The notes beneath the pieces were generated by a model that saw nothing but the letters and a program-made list of their open reading frames with translations, had not been told where the DNA came from and did no database searches. The position numbers and the translations under genes are program-made. Shown here one piece after another: positions 6,454 through 9,020 of a stretch of 9,020 bases of DNA. Each line of letters starts with the position of its first letter. Position 1 is the first letter of the stretch. The stretch is from NCBI GenBank assembly GCA_944324205.1, contig CALUVK010000055.1:1-9020 (forward strand). Reading direction: 5' to 3'. The DNA is from Candidatus Gastranaerophilales bacterium. GTDB lineage: Bacteria; Cyanobacteriota; Vampirovibrionia; Gastranaerophilales; Gastranaerophilaceae.

Positions 6454-6960
6454 ATGATTATAATTTTTTCAGGTAAACAATACTCGGGCAAAGATACTGC
6501 CGCAAAAATATTAATGGAAGCCATGCCGGATTTCAAACGCTGTGCAATGGGTGATATTATTAAGATAGAATACGCCAAACAACACGGCTTAACAGTTGAA
6601 GATATTGAGGCTGATAAAGCCAAATACCGCCAAGGGTTAATTGATTTAGGCAATTGGGGCAGGAAGCAGAGCCCTGATTACTGGCTTAATAAGATTATTT
6701 CGCAAAAAGGAAATCTTGTTGTAACAGATGTGCGGATTAAGCATGAATATGAAGTATTTAAACAGGCGGGCGCAATATCTATAAGAGTTGAAGCTTCCCG
6801 TGAAGTTCGCGAAAAACGCGGCGGCAAGCTTGTAGGCGAAAATGATGTTACAGAAGTCGATTTAGACGATGTTCGGGATTGGAATTTTCTACTCGACAAT
6901 AACAAGGATTACGAAACATTGAGAAAAAATGTGCTAAAAATTGTTGAACAATTGCGTTAA
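6454..6960 (+). CDS. Small P-loop kinase, phosphomevalonate kinase / dNMP kinase-like
   Basis: The 168-residue protein starts MIIIFSGKQYSGKDTAAK, a P-loop (GKQYSGKD, 7-14) of the adenylate-kinase-like fold. Further features match the animal-type phosphomevalonate kinase and phage deoxynucleotide kinase superfamily: YRQGLIDLGNWGRKQSPDYW (58-77), VVTDVRIKHEYE (90-101), IRVEASREVREKRG (110-123) and a final WNFLLDNN (143-150). They suggest transfer of a phosphate from ATP to a small phosphorylated substrate in the cytoplasm. Bacteria with this style of genome normally make isoprenoids by the MEP route, so a nucleotide or other monophosphate is more likely than phosphomevalonate; this is inference. 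No Shine-Dalgarno precedes the ATG. The stop codon overlaps that of the convergent neighbour by sharing TTAA. Confidence 0.75.
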   Translation: MIIIFSGKQYSGKDTAAKILMEAMPDFKRCAMGDIIKIEYAKQHGLTVEDIEADKAKYRQGLIDLGNWGRKQSPDYWLNKIISQKGNLVVTDVRIKHEYEVFKQAGAISIRVEASREVREKRGGKLVGENDVTEVDLDDVRDWNFLLDNNKDYETLRKNVLKIVEQLR

Positions 6961-8432
6961 GCATCTACTGCCTCCTTTTTGGGTTCTGTGTTTTGTGCAA
7001 GCATCTGGGTATTATTATGGTTTTTAGGGTAAATTAATCTGTTTATTCCGCTTCCCATCAAGCTGAACAGTACGCCGGTTACTGAACCGTAGATTAAGCT
7101 TTTTACTCCGGAAAAGAGCATAGCTGTCAGAGCGATTGAAGTTCCAACACCTGCTACAGCCGGAAATCCTGCTGTAATAGCATTTGATATTCTCTCTTCT
7201 TTAGAGTGTGCAGTACTTACTGCAATACCGCTTAATCCGACCATAGCAAGACCTGACAGGATATCAGTCGGAGCACCGCCTATCATTAAGTCTCGTTTCT
7301 TGTCAAAATAGCCGACTGTCTCGCTGAAATTAGCTTTATGGAGTGATTTATCTGCATTTTTTAATTTTTTGCCAAGAAGTATCGCTTCATCTTTAGTCAA
7401 ATACGGAGTAAGTAAATCTGCTACTTCGTTGAATTTCCCTTTTGTGCCCTGAATATCTCCTACAAGGGCGCTTACAACTTCTTGTCCTTCTTTTTCCAGC
7501 CTGTTTCGTTCGGGCATAAGCATATCTTCTGCCCAAAAAGACATATTATCTTTTATAGTTTTCTTGCGATTTTTACCGTGCAAAAGCTCATCAGCATATT
7601 GTTTATAGCGCGGGATTAAGTCAGTTTCAAGATTTGACATCAAATTTTCTTGAGTCTTTAATCTCGTCATTGTATTTGCATCGGTAAAATATTCTTTTGC
7701 GGTTTTTATTTCCCTCAGTTTTTGGTCTAAAATCCGCTGTTTGTCAATCGGGAGTTTATCTTTATAGTATTTAGCCAGATCTTCAAAGGCATCAAGTTTC
7801 TTCATTGCACTTTTATAATTCATTTGTACCGTATGTTTGCTCACTTTATCGAACCAGTTTGTGATTGATTTATGTACGGGAGCCATCGGTGCTCTAAACA
7901 GCGAGTCACATTTTTGCAATGCTTGCCTTGCAGTTTTATTTTTTACACTGTTAAATTTTTTTTCTGTTGTGCAAAGCCACTTAAATCCGATATCTTTTCC
8001 GGCGTTCAGGGTGTTTGTGAATTGAAATACATCCCCGACACCTTTCCAGAATTTGGACATTGAATTATAGAATTTACTCTTAACTGTATCGCCTTGATTT
8101 TTTTGAGCTTTTGTTCCGGCCCTATGTGACATCATTTTCAGTTTATTAACTACTTTTCCTGAAAATTTCGGGTTAAGTAATGCAACAAGTCCTGATAATA
8201 CAAGAACAGAACTTCCTACCGCAATAGCGGTTTTATGCGATTTCTTTTTTTCATTATTTTCTTCTGTTTTCACAAAAGTATCAACAGTATTATTTATGGC
8301 ATTTTCTACTGTCTGAATAGGCTTGGAAATTATAGTCGGCGCATTTGGATCTATTACACTTTCCTTTTCTTTGAAATTTATAGGAAAAGTATTTTGCTGC
8401 CGAAATAAACTGTTGTAATTTCCATACGTCAT
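6957..8432 (-). CDS. Unrecognised 491-residue membrane protein
   Basis: I do not recognise a family. A polar N-terminus (1-66, with a Lys/Glu-rich patch at 56-67) leads to a clear hydrophobic helix at about 69-87. A long, charged, probably helical middle follows (about 95-380), rich in Lys, Asp and Glu and without enzyme motifs. The C-terminal part (about 386-466) holds two or three Gly/Ala/Ser-rich hydrophobic segments, ending in a polar tail. The shape suggests a membrane-anchored protein with a large soluble helical domain. The ATG at 8432-8430 is supported by an AAAGGA Shine-Dalgarno at 8447-8442 and a TATAAT at 8466-8461. The gene stands alone on its strand, convergent with the kinase gene and divergent from the ClC gene. 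Codon use and length look like a genuine gene. It may be lineage-specific. Confidence 0.85.
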   Translation of the reverse strand: MTYGNYNSLFRQQNTFPINFKEKESVIDPNAPTIISKPIQTVENAINNTVDTFVKTEENNEKKKSHKTAIAVGSSVLVLSGLVALLNPKFSGKVVNKLKMMSHRAGTKAQKNQGDTVKSKFYNSMSKFWKGVGDVFQFTNTLNAGKDIGFKWLCTTEKKFNSVKNKTARQALQKCDSLFRAPMAPVHKSITNWFDKVSKHTVQMNYKSAMKKLDAFEDLAKYYKDKLPIDKQRILDQKLREIKTAKEYFTDANTMTRLKTQENLMSNLETDLIPRYKQYADELLHGKNRKKTIKDNMSFWAEDMLMPERNRLEKEGQEVVSALVGDIQGTKGKFNEVADLLTPYLTKDEAILLGKKLKNADKSLHKANFSETVGYFDKKRDLMIGGAPTDILSGLAMVGLSGIAVSTAHSKEERISNAITAGFPAVAGVGTSIALTAMLFSGVKSLIYGSVTGVLFSLMGSGINRLIYPKNHNNTQMLAQNTEPKKEAVDA

Positions 8433-8460
8433 ACAAAGTAATCCTTTAACCTGCTACATG

Positions 8461-8475
8461 ATTATAAAGTATAAT
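8461..8475. promoter_or_regulatory. Back-to-back -10 elements in a divergent promoter
   Basis: ATTATA-AAG-TATAAT is an inverted repeat with a TATAAT on each strand: minus at 8466-8461 and plus at 8470-8475. The minus copy would start RNA near 8454, giving the 491-residue gene a 22-nt leader that contains its Shine-Dalgarno. The plus copy points toward the ClC gene, about 60 nt from its start. The nearest -35-like TTGGCA on minus (8494-8489) is too far away (22 nt). Confidence 0.5.
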
Positions 8476-8525
8476 TAATCAAAATAATTGCCAAATATTT
8501 AAGTTTTATTAAGTTATTTTAAAGT

Positions 8526-8531
8526 TATAAT
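8526..8531 (+). promoter_or_regulatory. TATAAT box close to the ClC start
   Basis: A perfect TATAAT lies 10 bases before the ClC ATG, so RNA would start near 8538 and leave a leader of only 4 nt. There is no Shine-Dalgarno and no good -35 at the usual distance. The upstream plus-strand TATAAT at 8470-8475 is an alternative. Confidence 0.4.
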
Positions 8532-8541
8532 AATAAAAGAT

Positions 8542-9020
8542 ATGATGAAGGGTTTTACAAAAACATTTTGGCAATCAATTCTGGTCGGTGTTTTAACCGG
8601 CTTTCTTGTTGTATTATTCAGATTGGGAATAGAAAATGTTTTTCAATTTATAATGACACATTTTTATGCTAATCCTTTGTTTTTTATATTTATAACAACG
8701 CTGGGAGGTTTAACTTCCGGGCTTCTGGTATACAAACTTGCGCCCGAAACTTCCGGAAGCGGCATTCCTTATGTTAAGATGTCACTTTTAAGAAGCGGAA
8801 AAATGATAAGGATAAGAACTATTTTCGTTAAATTCTTCGCTGGTGTAATCGGTATTGGTTCGGGGCTTTCTCTCGGCCGTGAAGGGCCTAGCGTTCAGCT
8901 TGGAGCAGGGGCAGGATCGCTTGTCGGGAAATGGTTTAAACTTAATGGCAACAATAGAGATAAACTTATCGCCTCCGGTGCCGGAGCTGCAATCGGAGCT
9001 ACTTTTAATGCGCCTATTGC
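8542..9020 (+). CDS. ClC-family chloride channel or transporter, 5' part
   Basis: About 159 residues are present before the window ends. ClC signatures are visible: GSGIP (72-76), GREGPSVQ (112-119) and the helix GAGAAIGATFNAPI (146-159). The first two help form the central anion site. Glu114 in GREGP corresponds to the external gating glutamate of E. coli ClC. Hydrophobic helices lie at about 11-32, 46-65 and 97-111. Whether the protein is a channel or a proton-coupled exchanger depends on an internal glutamate beyond the edge. Two ATG codons stand in tandem (8542 and 8545), and neither has a Shine-Dalgarno. I use the first; the second would shorten the protein by one residue. Confidence 0.93.
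   Translation, partial: MMKGFTKTFWQSILVGVLTGFLVVLFRLGIENVFQFIMTHFYANPLFFIFITTLGGLTSGLLVYKLAPETSGSGIPYVKMSLLRSGKMIRIRTIFVKFFAGVIGIGSGLSLGREGPSVQLGAGAGSLVGKWFKLNGNNRDKLIASGAGAAIGATFNAPI

Noticed and set aside
6387..6905. Two minus-strand ORFs of 88 and 75 codons
   Set aside because: Both mainly antisense to the kinase, whose P-loop and conserved motifs show that the plus strand is the coding one.
2650..6960. PLD, helicase and kinase as an anti-phage defence island
   Set aside because: The PLD protein has a signal peptide, so it is exported. The helicase and kinase have separate promoter-like elements, and there is no defence-type sensor or mobile-element boundary.
7837..8063. Two overlapping plus-strand ORFs of about 62 codons
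   Set aside because: Antisense to the 491-residue gene, without a Shine-Dalgarno or recognisable motif.

Overview
The window is AT-rich bacterial DNA with tightly packed genes. It carries a ribosomal protein operon (L21-L27), an envelope-sugar gene pair, a secreted PLD-family protein, a large Pif1-like helicase, a small P-loop kinase, an unrecognised membrane protein and the start of a ClC chloride transporter. The L27 begins directly at MAHKKG, without the cleaved N-terminal extension usual in Firmicutes, which argues against that phylum. The overall look (AT-rich, housekeeping genes next to long lineage-specific orphan proteins) suggests a gut-type Melainabacteria/Gastranaerophilales relative or another low-GC diderm. 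That placement is an impression, not a demonstrated fact.

Layout. On the minus strand at the left end are rpmA (cut by the window edge) and rplU, with a likely promoter and a leader of about 150 nt. Next, also on minus, is a GT2 polyprenyl-phosphate-type glycosyltransferase (730-1692). A 55-bp divergent gap separates it from a plus-strand YdjC/ChbG-family carbohydrate deacetylase (1748-2638, TTG start). The deacetylase is followed after 11 nt by an exported protein with two HKD motifs (2650-4308). Then come a helicase (4361-6382) and a PMVK/dNMP-kinase-like protein (6454-6960). The kinase converges on a 491-residue membrane protein (6957-8432, minus), and the two genes share the same TTAA as stop codons. 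A divergent promoter region then leads to the ClC gene, which runs off the right edge.

How the genes may work together. The glycosyltransferase and deacetylase form a plausible functional pair: attach an N-acetylhexosamine to undecaprenyl phosphate, then remove the acetyl group, as in the FlmF2/NaxD logic known from Francisella. The PLD protein is probably made with the deacetylase and acts outside the cytoplasm. Its tail carries an acidic Cys-flanked motif of the MopE/calcium-loop type.

The most unusual points are: (1) the helicase, which looks like an ArdC-N-like ssDNA-binding domain, a Pif1 core and an RQC-like winged helix; (2) its start codon, which lies exactly where an extended -10 promoter would start the transcript, suggesting a leaderless mRNA, with two other genes having similarly short leaders; (3) symmetric -10 sequences in both divergent gaps; and (4) mutually exclusive hairpins at the rplU stop codon. 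No CRISPR array, transposon, tRNA or rRNA was seen. No intergenic stretch exceeds 300 bases.
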